NCBI GenBank assembly: GCA_030267965.1
Contig: BRYA01001448.1
Location: 26,214-88,570, forward strand
Length of the DNA stretch: 62,357 nucleotides
Direction: 5' to 3'
DNA from: Triparma columacea
Taxonomy: Eukaryota > Sar > Bolidophyceae > Parmales > Triparmaceae
Positions within the stretch are counted from its first letter, which is position 1, and the number at the start of each line of letters is the position of its first letter. Below are positions 1-10,279 of the stretch, in pieces. The notes beneath the pieces are model-generated. The model did not search any database. It saw only the letters and a program-made list of their open reading frames with translations, and was not told the origin of the DNA. Made by a program: the position numbers and the translations under genes.

Positions 1-1500
1 CCCCTTTCAACCTCCCCCTGCTCCCCCCCGAACAGCAGGCTGCTCATCTGGTGGTCCGCCGCATTCGCCAGGCTCCTATCGAACGCCGTCCCTCCAAACT
101 CGTCCCCATCGTACGTCATTCCCCCCACAGGTTTCCCCCACCCCCCCCCAACCACCCCCTTACCCCCCCCTCCTCCCCCCACCCCCCCGAACGTCAGTGC
201 AGGGAGTGTGTTCGAGTCGTCCCCCTCTGTCTGTACGTCCTCCGGGAACATCGAGTGCCTTATGAACGCCACGCTACCCGGGCATACGTCCACGCCGGAA
301 AGCAGCTGGGCCGCGGTCAGGTAGAGGATGTTCTTGAAGGACGCGGTGAAGAGGGACTGGTTCCCGGGGCAGAGGTACTTGAAGCCCAGGATTATGGCCT
401 GGCTTAAGACAAAGGGGAAGTGCGTGAAGAAGAAGTCCTTGTTTGCCTCCAGCGCCCTGCTCCCTAGCATCGCCGTGTATATCGCCGCCACCTTGCTCAG
501 CAGGTACTGCTGCTCTACGTCAGAGTTCTCCTGGAAGAACCTGCAGTGCACGAACCAGTACATGTACACGTACATGTCCCTGGCGTTCTTGCTTATGCAG
601 AGCTTCTTAAGCACCATGCCACCGTCCGCAAGCGTCATCTTCTCGCACGCCAGCTCAAGCAGTAGCTTCGGCTTCATGTCGTACCCCCCCAGTGGTATCG
701 GCCACTTCTCCCTGCCGTCGTACGGGTCCGCGAACTTCGCGTCGAACGCGAACCGGACCCTGCTGGAGTCCTCGGCCGTCAAGCTGAGCCCGACGCTGAG
801 CTCGAGGATCCCGTCGGCGTTGGAGGCGTCGTCGAGGGCGGCGGTGCTCTCCTTACCCCCGACCCTAACGCTCCCGGAATCACGGGCCACGGAACGGAGG
901 ACGGCGGAGGCTACGGCGTCGGGGAGCTCGTACCTGAGGTTGTTAGCGGCGCGGGTGCTGTGGTGGTCGGAGTTTGAGTAGAGGATCCTCTCCATGTCCT
1001 TCCTGTCCCTTTTCCTCTCCTCAGGGTTCTTCTTAACAGACTGCGAGGCACCCATGCCCTTCTTGCGACCGCTCTTCTCGGACTGGAGGAAGGACGTGAA
1101 GACGGTATCGAGACGGCGGCCGGCCTCAGTTGGCACGTTGTTCGGGTCCCTCCAGGTCAGCCTGCTAGGGTCGGGGATGGAGAACTCCCGAGTGAGCCTG
1201 GCTTGCTCATCCTCGATGCTGTGAAAACCACCACCCGCACCGAAAAGCATGCTGTTGCGACGACCACCCATACCCAGAGACTCCTCGATGCCCTCATTCA
1301 GCTCCCGGCGCTCCTCTGTGAGCAGGTCCTTGTAGGTCGTGACGATGTCAGGGTTCAAGTCATCGCTGCAGTAATCCTCCCTCCTCGTGAACTTCATCAT
1401 CCTCTTCTCAAGCTTCTCGTTGAGCATGTCGATCATCTCGTAGACGGCCTTCTCCTTTTGTGCGAACTTCTTAGCCTTCGTGCTGACCTTCGATCCTACA
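1..1500 (-). CDS. FAM227-like protein (FWWh domain), partial at window start
   Basis: One open frame (codon first bases at 1499, 1496 and so on down to the edge) runs about 500 codons without a stop, so the C-terminus lies outside the window. The N-terminal part is charged and helical. The conserved core, about 200-560, reads MYWFVHCRFFQ, then FFFTHFPFVLSQAI, then ILGFKYLCPG, then FTASFKNIL. This spacing (F..FP..LSQA, P.S..F..FK) is what I recall for the FAM227/FWWh family, which is linked to cilia in animals; function here is inferred. A Gly-rich stretch (about 120-190) is homopolymer-heavy but stays in frame. The first in-frame Met is near 1436. A possible acceptor (TGATGTAG before 1495) suggests a short upstream exon that I could not place, so the 5' end is approximate. 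Confidence 0.62.
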
Positions 1501-1861
1501 TCATTGTCGTTATCACTGAGGGGTTGGGGTGGAGTTGGGTAAGGGGATGAAGTTTTGGTGGTTTAAGCGTCATTTCGAGCGACATTTTGCGTCCACCAAT
1601 GTATATGGCGCCTAGAGAAACCGCTTGACAGGCAATGAAATCGCGATTACGACAATCCCCCCCAACCCTCCAGCAAAGACTTCCTCCCTCGACTCTAACA
1701 ACTTTCACCCCAAAGCAGCTAAGAGCGCGTTTTTGCGACCTCTCTGTAGCGTATACTCACTCGCTATCGTCGCTTCTTCCACTGCGGTGGTCTTCGATCC
1801 GCACGCTCATCTTTGCACAATTATGGGCCCCAACAGCTCGCAAAATGGGGAAACCTGAACA
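1501..1861. promoter_or_regulatory. Divergent intergenic region between FAM227-like and WW genes
   Basis: About 360 bp separate two divergently transcribed genes, so it probably holds both promoters and the undetermined 5' exon of the minus-strand gene. An in-frame Met-containing stretch on the minus strand (ATG at 1585) runs into TAG at 1498-1496, so it does not join the main frame directly. No clear core-promoter motif was recognised. Confidence 0.35.
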
Positions 1862-3262
1862 ATGCAACCTTCAGTTATCGACAAAATCTTTGTGGGGAAA
1901 ATGGCATCGAAAGCACGAGCCTTTGAAGAGGCGATGCGCAAGAAGCGCGAAGAGGAGGAGAACGCCAAAAATTCCGAGTTGGAGGCTTTCAAGCGTCAGA
2001 GGGAGGCTGATATGAAGGCTAAGCGAGAAGCGGCCAAGAAGGAGTCTGAAGAAAATGAGGTGAAGGAGGCCAAACAGGCCAAGAAGGCGGCCTTCAAGAA
2101 CAAATTTGCCATGTTCGAGAAGAAGGAGGGCCCTTCGGAAGAGGAAAAGATCAAGACTGAGATCACAAAGGCCAGCCAGAACCGAAGGTGAGAGTGGTAT
2201 ACTGACTGAACTGCACTCTTATCTTGCTCTTCTCCTCAGAAAACGAAGCAGCTGTTAGCGCTCAAACGGTCGTCCTCACCCTCTCCGCCCACCTCGCACT
2301 GTTGCAGATTTGAAAAACAGATGAAGAACATGATGGCAGAGAACAGTGGGAAGAACCCGCTCGCGATGGAGATGGCTCTCAGGTCGAAGATCGGGAACTC
2401 TAAAGTCAAGGTGGAAAATGAGGGTGAGCAGACCTTCGAGGGGTCTGGCACGGCAGAATATGTGGAGGAGGAAGAAGAAGATGCGGAGGAGGGAGCCAAG
2501 AAGCAGAGCGCCTTCAGGATGGCACAGGAGCTGGCGGCGCTGAAGGTTGTGGGCGGCGGGGCTGACGATGGCCACGTCACGGAGGTCGCTGAGGAGGAGG
2601 GGTGGGGGGACCTTGTGAAGCCGATCGGGGAGACAGCTGGGGATGAAGACCCAGCAATGGTTGTCGAGAACTGGAAGGAAATGGACGATGAGAATGGGAA
2701 GTACTACTGGAACACAGTGACAAACGACACAAGCTACGACGAGCCCGCTTGCATGGTGATTGCAAGGACTGGGAGCGAGTGGCAAAAGGTTGAGGATGAC
2801 GGGAATGGACACCCTTTTTACTGGAATTTGCGTACGAATGACACGACCTATGATCCGCCTCCAGGATTCGGGGGGGGGGGAGCGGAGGAGGGGGGGGAGG
2901 ACCCCCCCCCCCCCCCCCCCCCCCAGGAGGGTGAGACCATAATGTGGACTGAATTTCAAGCGGAGGAAGGCAAGGTAATGTACCAGCACTCTGAGAAGCC
3001 CGAAATCACGCGCGAGGATAAGCCGCAGGGAGCGGTCCTCGTTGCGTGCGAGGACGGAACGATGTGGACGGAGCAGTCTGACGGATCGTACATAAACTCC
3101 GAGACTGGAGAGGCCAAGGGGGAGAAGCCGGAGGGCATTACAATGGTGGCTGAGGTCGAGGGCGGGGGGAACTGGCAAGTCCACCATGACGAGGGGGGCA
3201 ACGAATACTACTACAATCCAATAAGTGGGTCAAGTACGTATGAGAAGCCTGAAGGGTTATAG
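1862..3262 (+). CDS. Multi-WW-domain coiled-coil protein
   Basis: Two exons, 1862-2187 and 2308-3262, joined AG|GTGAGA to GTTGCAG|ATTTG, give 426 residues; a second in-frame Met is at 1901. Exon 1 encodes a Lys/Glu-rich coiled coil. The second half holds two clear WW domains (W..M..ENGKYYWNTVT near 2670-2755 and W..V..GHPFYWNLRTND near 2780-2860), a good C-terminal one (NWQVHHDEGGNEYYYNP, 3170-3225) and two degenerate WW-like repeats between them. WW domains bind proline-rich ligands, so an adaptor or RNA-processing role is plausible but unproven. Between WW2 and the third repeat, a G-run followed by about 22 Cs encodes poly-Gly then poly-Pro. The gene converges on the lipase gene, with stop codons about 100 bp apart. 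Confidence 0.8.
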
Positions 3263-3303
3263 TTCCATTTAAATAATCATAAAGATGTGTGTGTGGAGGA
3301 ACA

Positions 3304-3391
3304 GGGATTTGTGCTATTTTACAGATTGAGGGGGGGCGAACCGCTGAGGGATTTGTGCTATTTTACAGGTTGAGGGCAGGCGGACCGCTGA
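3304..3391. repeat. 44-bp tandem duplication spanning a stop codon
   Basis: GGGATTTGTGCTATTTTACA occurs at 3304 and again at 3348, with the following A/GTTGAGGG..CGAACCGCTGAG also repeated, giving two copies with a 44-bp period. The inner copy supplies the last codons and stop (3365-3363) of the minus-strand lipase; the outer copy lies downstream of it between the two convergent genes. Confidence 0.85.
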
Positions 3392-6045
3392 GGTTTTTCT
3401 TGTGCTTCTTCTTGACTACAGTCTTCCACTCCGGGCTTGAGGGCGGTCTGCCATCTGGGGGGGGGGCATCGGAGGAGGACGACGACGTCACTTGGGGGGC
3501 GGGCTCGGACAAATAGGGAGAGTAATCTTTCCCTTTGCTTCCACGAGTGGTTTCACGAACATCATCGTCCTCGATGAAATTCGACTCGGACTCTTCTTGG
3601 ACGACAACTTCAACAGCATCCACCTCCGCCGCCACTGTCGCCGTGTTGTCCTCCCCGGTGCCCTTCTCCAGAAGCTTGACGCGCGACCGCAGCGCATTGT
3701 TCTCTTCCTGCAGCCTCTCCAACTTGACCCTGAGGAGTTCGAGCTCCCTCCCCCTGCTCGCTGACCTGCTCGCCGACCTTCCCCCTACTCTAGAGTTAGA
3801 CTCTGTGGTTACGTACATGGCCATGCCGCCCTCCCCTGCGTGCGATCGCGTTATCTTGAGGTCCTTTTCGAGGGCTGCGACGCAGGACGCTATGGCCTCC
3901 TCCAGAGAAAGGAGGTGCTTGATCAGGTCAATGTAAGGCCAGACCGCCTGCTGCCCGTTCTGGAGGTAGTGCTCCATGTCCTCAACGGTTGGATTGAGGA
4001 GGGCCTTCACCCCGATGACCTGGCCCATGTTCATGCGTGGAACGATGGTGACGTGGCCGTGGTACTTTTGCTTGAAGACCTTGGAGATGTCCTGGCCAAA
4101 GAGCTTGGGGAATAGGCCAAGCCGAGACAGGTTGAGCACGCGGTTGCGGATGTCCCATTCGAGGGTCTGGAAGACCCTCCAGTACCAGGACTTCTTGGTG
4201 GGGTTGTGGGCCTTGTTAAGAAAAGGCACGACGTGGAAGTTGCACTGGCAGACTATAAAGTTGGTGACGTTGAAGAGCGTCCCGATTCGCTTGAAGGGGA
4301 TGTCGGCCTGGACACTGCCGTCAATCCACTCTACGCCATCGACCTCGAAGAGCTTGACGACTCCGTTGACCTTGATGTCAAGCTTCGCGGGCGCCATGAC
4401 CCCGGGGAGGGCACAGCTGGCCGCAACGGCGGAGGCCACTGTGACGTGGGGGGTCGATATGTGGTTGAGGAGGAGGCGCTGTGTTCCGGTGCCGTCCGAC
4501 TGGGCACGGGAGGCTGACACGGTTATGCAAACGTGCTTCTTGGTCTTGGCGTAAGCCTCCTCGAAGGTCATGTCGCCGTAGTAGAAGTAGCAGCACTTCC
4601 TAAACTCCTCGCTGGTTACAAGCACCCCCTCCCGAAGCCAGGTGATGCCCATCTTGAAGAGCTCTGGGAACCACCTGATGCCCTTTTTGCCCTGCTCGCC
4701 GTTCGACATGTAGTCTGTCGAGACGTTCGAAACACAGACGTGCTCGAGGAGCTGTGACGAGCGAAACGCGGAGAGAAGTAGTTACGTTGATGGATAAGGA
4801 TGGGTTGGAGTGGAGTGGAGTTTTAGTTTGCATGTTTCCTGTCCTCTCACCTCGGACTCAGTCTTGCAGGCCGTCATGGCCGCCGCAATGGACCCTCCCG
4901 AGGTGCCCGAGATAACTGGGATACTCTTGTAGACACCAGCCTCGATCAGGGCCCTAATGGTCCCAAGGTGGTACATGGTGATGCTTCCGCCTCCGGAGAG
5001 CATGAGAGCGGAATTTCCGACGGAGTGCTTGATCTTGAGAAGCTTGCCTAATAGGGTCTTCTTCGAGGTCAGCGGGTTGGTTGCGGTGATGTGCTGGAGT
5101 CGAGAACGAGTAGCGTGCGTGAGGCGGCGGATCTCGTGGACCAGCTTTTTGTCCTCGTAAGGGAGGCCCATGTCCCTAAGCCTGGCGACGTCAGACATTA
5201 CGTCGTCGATGCCAATGTAGTTCCTGCCCTTCAGCATGGACGTGAGGGGGTGCTCGAGGGCGTTAGAGGAACCTACTTGAAGGGTCGCGGAGCGGACCTT
5301 ACTGAGGAGGTCGGGGAGGGTCTGCAGGTCTGAGGAGGATCTGGGCGATAACGAGCAGCGATGGGAGAAGCGAATGAGGAATGGGGTTAGAGATGCAGCT
5401 GTGGCGTCACTCGTGGCAGCGTCGTCGCCACACATACACCCCTTCTCACCTACTCCTCGCTATAATACCACCATCTTCTCCTCCCCCCATCAAATCCCCA
5501 GCCTCCGCCTCCTCCTTGAGGGCCCTGCTGCTCAGACTCCTTCTCCCCAGCCTCCCCCTTTTGTCGCTCTCTGGCTTGTAGTCCATGTCCCCCACGCCCT
5601 CCTGCTGGACGACATTGACGTAATCGTCCCAGTTCCTGCAGGCGTCCACCTTGTTCCTCCACCTCCTCCTCTTTCTGACATCGGAGCTCCGCCCGGTAAA
5701 GATCCGGGCGGGGTTCAGGCGCGCGGCGTGGGTGACTATGAGCCTGGTGGCCTTGAGGGAGGAGAGGAGAGATACGTCCGAGAAGATGAGGATGAACTGG
5801 AAGATCACGTAAATGGATTGAACTATCCCAAAGAGAAGGGAAACGGAGAGCCAGAACACCCACACCAGCCCGAAGCCGACCAATGAGAGGGTTGTGTATA
5901 CTAGCGGCGATAAGAGGGTCACGCCGAGCGCTATGAGGAGAGGCTTTGTTGGGGTTATTGTGGAGGTGAGCCCCCAGTCTTCCAAGAAGGTATTTACTGT
6001 AGTTACGAGGGTCTCCTGGATGATCTCGAGTGGCAACGAGTTCAT
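3363..6045 (-). CDS. SDP1/TGL3-4-type triacylglycerol lipase (patatin domain)
   Basis: Three exons (6045-5450, 5340-4851, 4751-3363) join in frame at GTGAG donors to give 824 residues, the usual size of plant SDP1. Exon 1 has a hydrophobic segment (about residues 30-105) followed by the Arg/Trp-rich DUF3336-type region. Exon 2 carries the patatin oxyanion motif SGGGSITMYHLG and the nucleophile elbow GTSGGS (Ser346). Exon 3 carries the catalytic Asp in WIDGS (about Asp506) and family blocks LLLNHISTPHVTVASAVAAS and FNVTNFIVCQCNFHVVPF. The enzyme should hydrolyse stored triacylglycerol at the lipid-droplet surface, releasing fatty acids. The C-terminal tail is acidic coiled coil then Lys-rich. 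The last codons lie in a 44-bp tandem duplication. The catalytic dyad and layout make this a confident call; substrate preference is inferred. Confidence 0.92.
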
Positions 6046-6281
6046 CGTGATCTAGGGAATCCTCTTAATTCTATTTTCGGTGGAACTAAGATGCAGCAAG
6101 TGTCAATTTGCAGGTCTGGGTTCTCGTTGCAGGAAGTGACACCCGATCAACAAGGCAAGAAAGGAGTCGAGAGGAAATCCAGGGAGTCACGCCGATTGTG
6201 TCGAGGTCTAGAAGGCCTTCGGAACGGTCAAGTAAAACGGAGATGCAAGTTTACCAAATTTCGATCTGAGTAATAACAAAA

Positions 6282-7127
6282 ATGAAATGCATCGTCGTTG
6301 CCTCGCTCCTGGTAGCCGCTCAGGTACGAAAATATCCCAACTACCGCGGATCTTGTTTTTTCATCGCACTATATTGCCTTGGAAGTAAAGATCTTTGATC
6401 AAGGTCGAGGAGTTTGCTGATGCGGGACCTTATTTTATGCCCCCTACTAACGTTTATCGGATAAACGTTCGTTATATTGGATATTCACGTACATGATCAT
6501 CTGATACTAACACTGAGCCCTTCTAAAATCCACGAATAGGCTTTCACTGTCCCAACCCACTCCCCTCTCTCCACCTCCCTTAAAGCAAATAATTTTGCTG
6601 GCGCTGGAGTTAAGGATTACAACCCTGAGCTCGATGGCATGACTGGTGCGTTCATTGAAACCGGCGGCCGTGTTTGGGACCCCTGGGGTATGAGCAACTG
6701 GGTTCCAGTTGATTATGCCAGGGAGGCGGAGCTTGCCAATGGCCGCTCTGCCATGCTCGCCACCGTCGGCTGGGTGTGGCCTAAGTGGTTCGGGGTCTTC
6801 CCCGGCTTCACCGACGTCACCACAACGGACCCCGTCGATGCTGCCCTCCAGGCTGACACCCAGTGGTGGGCTCAGTTCATAATCCTCTGTGGTGTCATCG
6901 AGGCCAACAAGTACTGGGCCGCTCAGAAGGGGCAGTCGTACATGGGAGGGGTGAACGACACCCCCTTCTACGACCCCTTCGGGATCTACCCCAAGACCGA
7001 GGAGGGGAGGGCAAAGATGGCTGAGAGGGAGCTCAAGAATGCCAGGCTCGCCATGATTGGAATTGCTAGCTTCGTCGCCGGTCACTTTATCCCCGGGAGC
7101 GTGCCATGCCTGCCCCCTGGTTTCTAA
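6282..7127 (+). CDS. Chlorophyll a/c-type light-harvesting protein (LHC/FCP family)
   Basis: Exon 1 (6282-6323) encodes only 14 residues, MKCIVVASLLVAAQ; exon 2 (6540-7127) continues AFTVPTHSP, giving 209 residues. The leader is a signal peptide whose cleavage site places Phe at +1 (AQA-F), the heterokont signal for import into complex plastids. Helix 1 has the Chl-binding motif REAELANGRSAMLATVGW (about 63-80) and helix 3 has ERELKNARLAMIGIASFVAG, each with the Glu/Arg pair of LHC proteins. A middle helix lies around QWWAQFIILCGVIEANKYW. It binds chlorophyll and carotenoid in the thylakoid as an antenna; the exact subfamily (Lhcf, Lhcr, Lhcx) cannot be set by eye. The intron has CTGATACTAAC upstream of the acceptor and holds a 21-bp palindrome. 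Confidence 0.93.
6449..6469. repeat. 21-bp perfect palindrome inside the LHC intron
   Basis: AACGTTTATC and its exact reverse complement GATAAACGTT are separated by a single G. It lies between the donor (6324) and the branch-like CTAAC. It could be a hairpin in the pre-mRNA or a symmetric protein-binding site; nothing in the sequence decides between them. Confidence 0.85.
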
Positions 7128-7388
7128 GCTAAGTTCCTTCGCGCGCTGATGGCTCCGGTGGGGGTGCATAGGAGGGGGGGGGAAGGGAGGAAGAGGGGCA
7201 GCATTCCAAAACAGCCGTTCTATGGTGCCCGCTTTAAATCTGTAGTTATAGGTCATTCGTAAACATGAACTTATACTTTATTTCGTGCATTCGTTGGGCC
7301 ATAAAATTGGTGTGAACAAGAGTTTCCCTTGGCTGAAAAAAATTAATTGAGACTGAACTTCTGGTCTGTTAAGCATTGCTTGCCCAGC

Positions 7389-8145
7389 ATGAACACAGCC
7401 CCATGGAATGGTACGTGCCACGCTCGCCCCATCTTTGGTTCCCTTGAACCTCAATATGCGCCCCTACTGTTCCTACCTTCCCGTCCCCTCCCCCACGCCA
7501 ATTTTTTGGGACTCAACCGACCCTGCTCCCCTTGTCCTGTCCTCACCCTTCCCTGCCCCCCCAAACTCGCAGAGCTCGCTGAGAGCATCAGCGAGGAGCA
7601 GATTAATGAGTTCAAGGAGGTATTCACCATTTTCGACAGGGACGGTGACGGAACAATAACAACAAGCGAGTTGGGAACGGTCATGAGGTGAGGGCAGAGG
7701 GAAAGGGGGCTTGCCCGGGGTTTGTCTTCCGTGTACAACGACTTCCAACCCACCCGTGATGTCTTTCTAACGCCGAGTTCCCCCCCCTCTCCTTTCCCTC
7801 CCTCCTAGGACTCTCGGGCAGAATGTCACAGAGGCGGACCTCAAGGAAATGATTGCCGAGGTTGATGCTGACAATAGTGGCGAGCTCGACTTCCCCGAGT
7901 TCCTCACCATGATGGTTCGGAAGGTTCGGGGCGTCGACATCCAGCTCGAGATCGAGGCTGCCTTTGCCTCTTTTGACAAGGACAACAGCGGCACCATCGA
8001 CTCCCAGGAGCTGCAAGACATCCTCACCAAGATTGACGATAAGCTCACCCCCGCTGACATCAGTGCGATGATCTCCGAGGCTGACGTCGACGGCGATGGG
8101 CAGATTAATTACACAGAATTCGCGAATATGCTCATTCAGAAGTAA
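7389..8145 (+). CDS. Calmodulin-like protein, four EF-hands
   Basis: Three exons (7389-7410, 7573-7687, 7809-8145) give 157 residues. The start codon sits on a 22-nt exon (MNTAPWN), then [18 protein letters not shown] follows, the typical calmodulin beginning. All four Ca2+ loops look complete: [36 protein letters not shown] and [12 protein letters not shown]. Length and linker ([11 protein letters not shown]) match calmodulin, but the C-lobe is more divergent than canonical CaM (for example [18 protein letters not shown]), so this is a calmodulin-like paralogue or centrin-like relative rather than the highly conserved CaM. It would act as a soluble Ca2+ sensor; IQ-motif targets occur in the neighbouring 13.8-16.2 kb gene, though a specific partnership is only conjecture. 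Confidence 0.9.
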
Positions 8146-8250
8146 GCCATTTGTCTTTGTGTGTGGTTGTGATACGAATGTTACAATAGTAAATCCCGTT
8201 TACAGAACAAAAACATTGCGTCGTTAGCTGCGTCACCCGCCACTTATAAA

Positions 8251-9882
8251 TCACCACACGGTCTGGCCAACCTCCACACCATCTACGTTTCCTCCGCTCA
8301 ATTTCAGAGCCTCGACCTTCTTGAACGTCGTCTTTCCCTCCTCTCCGAACCCGACTTCCTCCCCCAGCCCTTCCGCCAATTCAAATCCCTTCGCGTACGC
8401 CGTGGCGACCCCTGCTGCGCTGTTGACCCTCTTCTTGATGTCAGAGGCCCCCTCCTTCACCTCGATCCCCCCTGCCCCGTCCTTCCTTATCCCTCCCCCC
8501 CCGTTGGCGCAACCCGAGGGGCAGGCCATCACCTCCATGTAATCGTACGCCTTCGTGCCCTTCGACAGGTGCGACTGAAGCACCTGGATCGACTTGAAAC
8601 CGTACGCAAGGGCGAAACGGTGGAGAACCTCAAACCCTTCCTTGGGAGGACTCTCTGGACCGCAAACTTGGGCCTCCCCAGCGGAAGTCCTGATTATCCA
8701 GCATTCTTTTATGCCATCCGTGCCCTTCCTCCTCCGCCCTTCTCTCCCCCACGGGAGGGGAACGGAGAAGTCCAGGTACTCTTTCAGGTCATACTTGGAA
8801 GAGGCAAGGGTCCTAAAAATCGACTCCGCGAGTCCTCCAGAGATGGAATTTGCCAGAGAAAGGAATGATGCCGACGCCAGCGAGAGCTCATCAGCTGTAA
8901 CATCGCCCTCGCCCTTAACCTCGCCCTCGCCCTTAACCTCCCCCTCACCCTCCACCTCCACCTCCACCTCCACCTCCTCCTCTTGACCAAAACCCCCCTC
9001 GCCGCCCCCAATTAGCCAGTCTATTAGTGACCATCCATCCTCCAAACACTCCTTAATGTCCTTCGTCGTAATGACCAAATCGACCCCAAACCTCCCGTCA
9101 TTGGAATCCTTGAACTCAGCCCTTGTGGCCTCTAACTTCTTGTCGTGGCAGGGCTCTACGGCGACAATAAATTCCTTCGATTCCTTCCGCAACCGGTCGG
9201 CCGTAAGAATCATGCAGCTCTTCACCTTGCTGAGCATATCGACGAAAATGTGGGCAGACTTCTCTGCGTAGCAAACAAAGCCTGGGCAGTGGGAAGTGAG
9301 AACGGGACCCCTCTTTTTCCTCTCCTCCTCGGAGCACTCAGTGAAGGCCGCGAACTCGCCATAAGAGTCCGCCAGCCACTTCTTCCTAACCCAGGCGCTG
9401 TCGCTCGTGTAGATGCCCTCGCAGATCCCACCCTGCTTGGTGCTCCAAGCCCTAAGCCTTCCCTCCAATATCCCCTCCACGGTCTCCCTCCCCAATCTCG
9501 CGCCAACCTCTTCTTCGTAGAATCTCTCCAATTCAATCATTGATGCCGCCGATATCATAAAGGTTACAGACTTGGACGACTTCAAAGTTGAAATGAGAGC
9601 ATCCTTGCTCTGGTTGTTCACCAGCACTGATTCCGACGATGTTACACAGCCGCTGCAAGCTAGACAGTCAGATAGCGAGATAGTGGCCTTCTTGGGCTCC
9701 AGCTCCGGCTCTGGCTTTGTCTCCCCCTCCTCCTCCTCGAGGGAGAGTGAAACCAAAAGTTTTTTCTTCTTCGTTGGTTCGTCTTTTTTTGCTTTGTCGT
9801 CACCACCAACGAAAAGCGGGTTGATACATGCCATTGACGGCTCGATGTAGTCGGAGACGTTATTAAGATGGAGTGCAGCCAT
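8251..9882 (-). CDS. NAR1/CIAO3-type cytosolic Fe-S assembly protein (hydrogenase-like)
   Basis: A single-exon gene of 543 residues, related to [FeFe]-hydrogenases but acting in cytosolic and nuclear Fe-S protein assembly. The N-terminus has a Cys in the ACINPLF segment and the cluster motif DCLACSGCVTSSE. The hydrogenase-like domain shows LTSHCPGFVCYAEKSAH, AVEPCHDKKLEA and, near the C-terminus, MEVMACPSGCANGGGG, the expected four Cys of the second cluster site. The last residue is Trp (QTVW); a terminal aromatic residue is known in CIA clients and Nar1 proteins. An insert of alternating Glu-Val and Gly-Glu repeats (about 8890-8990) is specific to this copy, and a Ser/Lys-rich N-terminal insert is also seen. 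It is divergently placed to the CNB gene. Confidence 0.92.
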   Translation of the reverse strand: MAALHLNNVSDYIEPSMACINPLFVGGDDKAKKDEPTKKKKLLVSLSLEEEEGETKPEPELEPKKATISLSDCLACSGCVTSSESVLVNNQSKDALISTLKSSKSVTFMISAASMIELERFYEEEVGARLGRETVEGILEGRLRAWSTKQGGICEGIYTSDSAWVRKKWLADSYGEFAAFTECSEEERKKRGPVLTSHCPGFVCYAEKSAHIFVDMLSKVKSCMILTADRLRKESKEFIVAVEPCHDKKLEATRAEFKDSNDGRFGVDLVITTKDIKECLEDGWSLIDWLIGGGEGGFGQEEEVEVEVEVEGEGEVKGEGEVKGEGDVTADELSLASASFLSLANSISGGLAESIFRTLASSKYDLKEYLDFSVPLPWGREGRRRKGTDGIKECWIIRTSAGEAQVCGPESPPKEGFEVLHRFALAYGFKSIQVLQSHLSKGTKAYDYMEVMACPSGCANGGGGIRKDGAGGIEVKEGASDIKKRVNSAAGVATAYAKGFELAEGLGEEVGFGEEGKTTFKKVEALKLSGGNVDGVEVGQTVW

Positions 9883-10279
9883 GAATTGTCGATTGGTGGT
9901 CAGCCTAATTGCTTCTTTTTCCTTTTGTGGACGCTTGGTGGACGCTTGATGCGACCTGAAGGGTGCAAATTAGTTTTGAAGCCCACTGAAGTTACTAGTT
10001 AGTTGTATCGGAACGAGCAAAAGTTGTTAAAGATTGCACCAGAATTGACCTCAATTTGGTCGGGATTTGGCCCGCTGGAGTCATTATCCCAAAGCCGAAT
10101 CAAACCCAACGTCTGAGCGCTGTCTCACCCCATTTCAGCCTCTTCCGTTCCCTTTTTATACTCTCCTGTCCTCATTTTCCTTCCCACGTCCCTGAACCAC
10201 CCTTGATTGCCACCAGACAACGACTAACAGTAACACAGGCTTCCACCTCTGGGCTTCAAAATCAGACCGATACACCCCG
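9883..10279. promoter_or_regulatory. Divergent intergenic region between NAR1-like and CNB genes
   Basis: About 400 bp upstream of both start codons (9882 minus, 10280 plus). It contains no long ORF. CT-rich sequence is concentrated just before 10280. Two direct copies of GGACGCTTG are seen at about 9930-9950. No established promoter motif was recognised. Confidence 0.35.

Noticed and set aside
328..981. 217-codon plus-strand frame
   Set aside because: It mirrors the conserved FAM227-like frame on the minus strand, which has the recognisable motifs.
1496..1708. 70-codon minus-strand frame as the start of the FAM227-like gene
   Set aside because: It ends in TAG at the boundary and is in a different frame from the main ORF; the only GT that could link them would leave a 21-nt intron without changing frame.
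2870..2925. Poly-C tract in the WW gene as an intron end
   Set aside because: No plausible donor upstream without destroying the second WW domain, and the frame is open through it.
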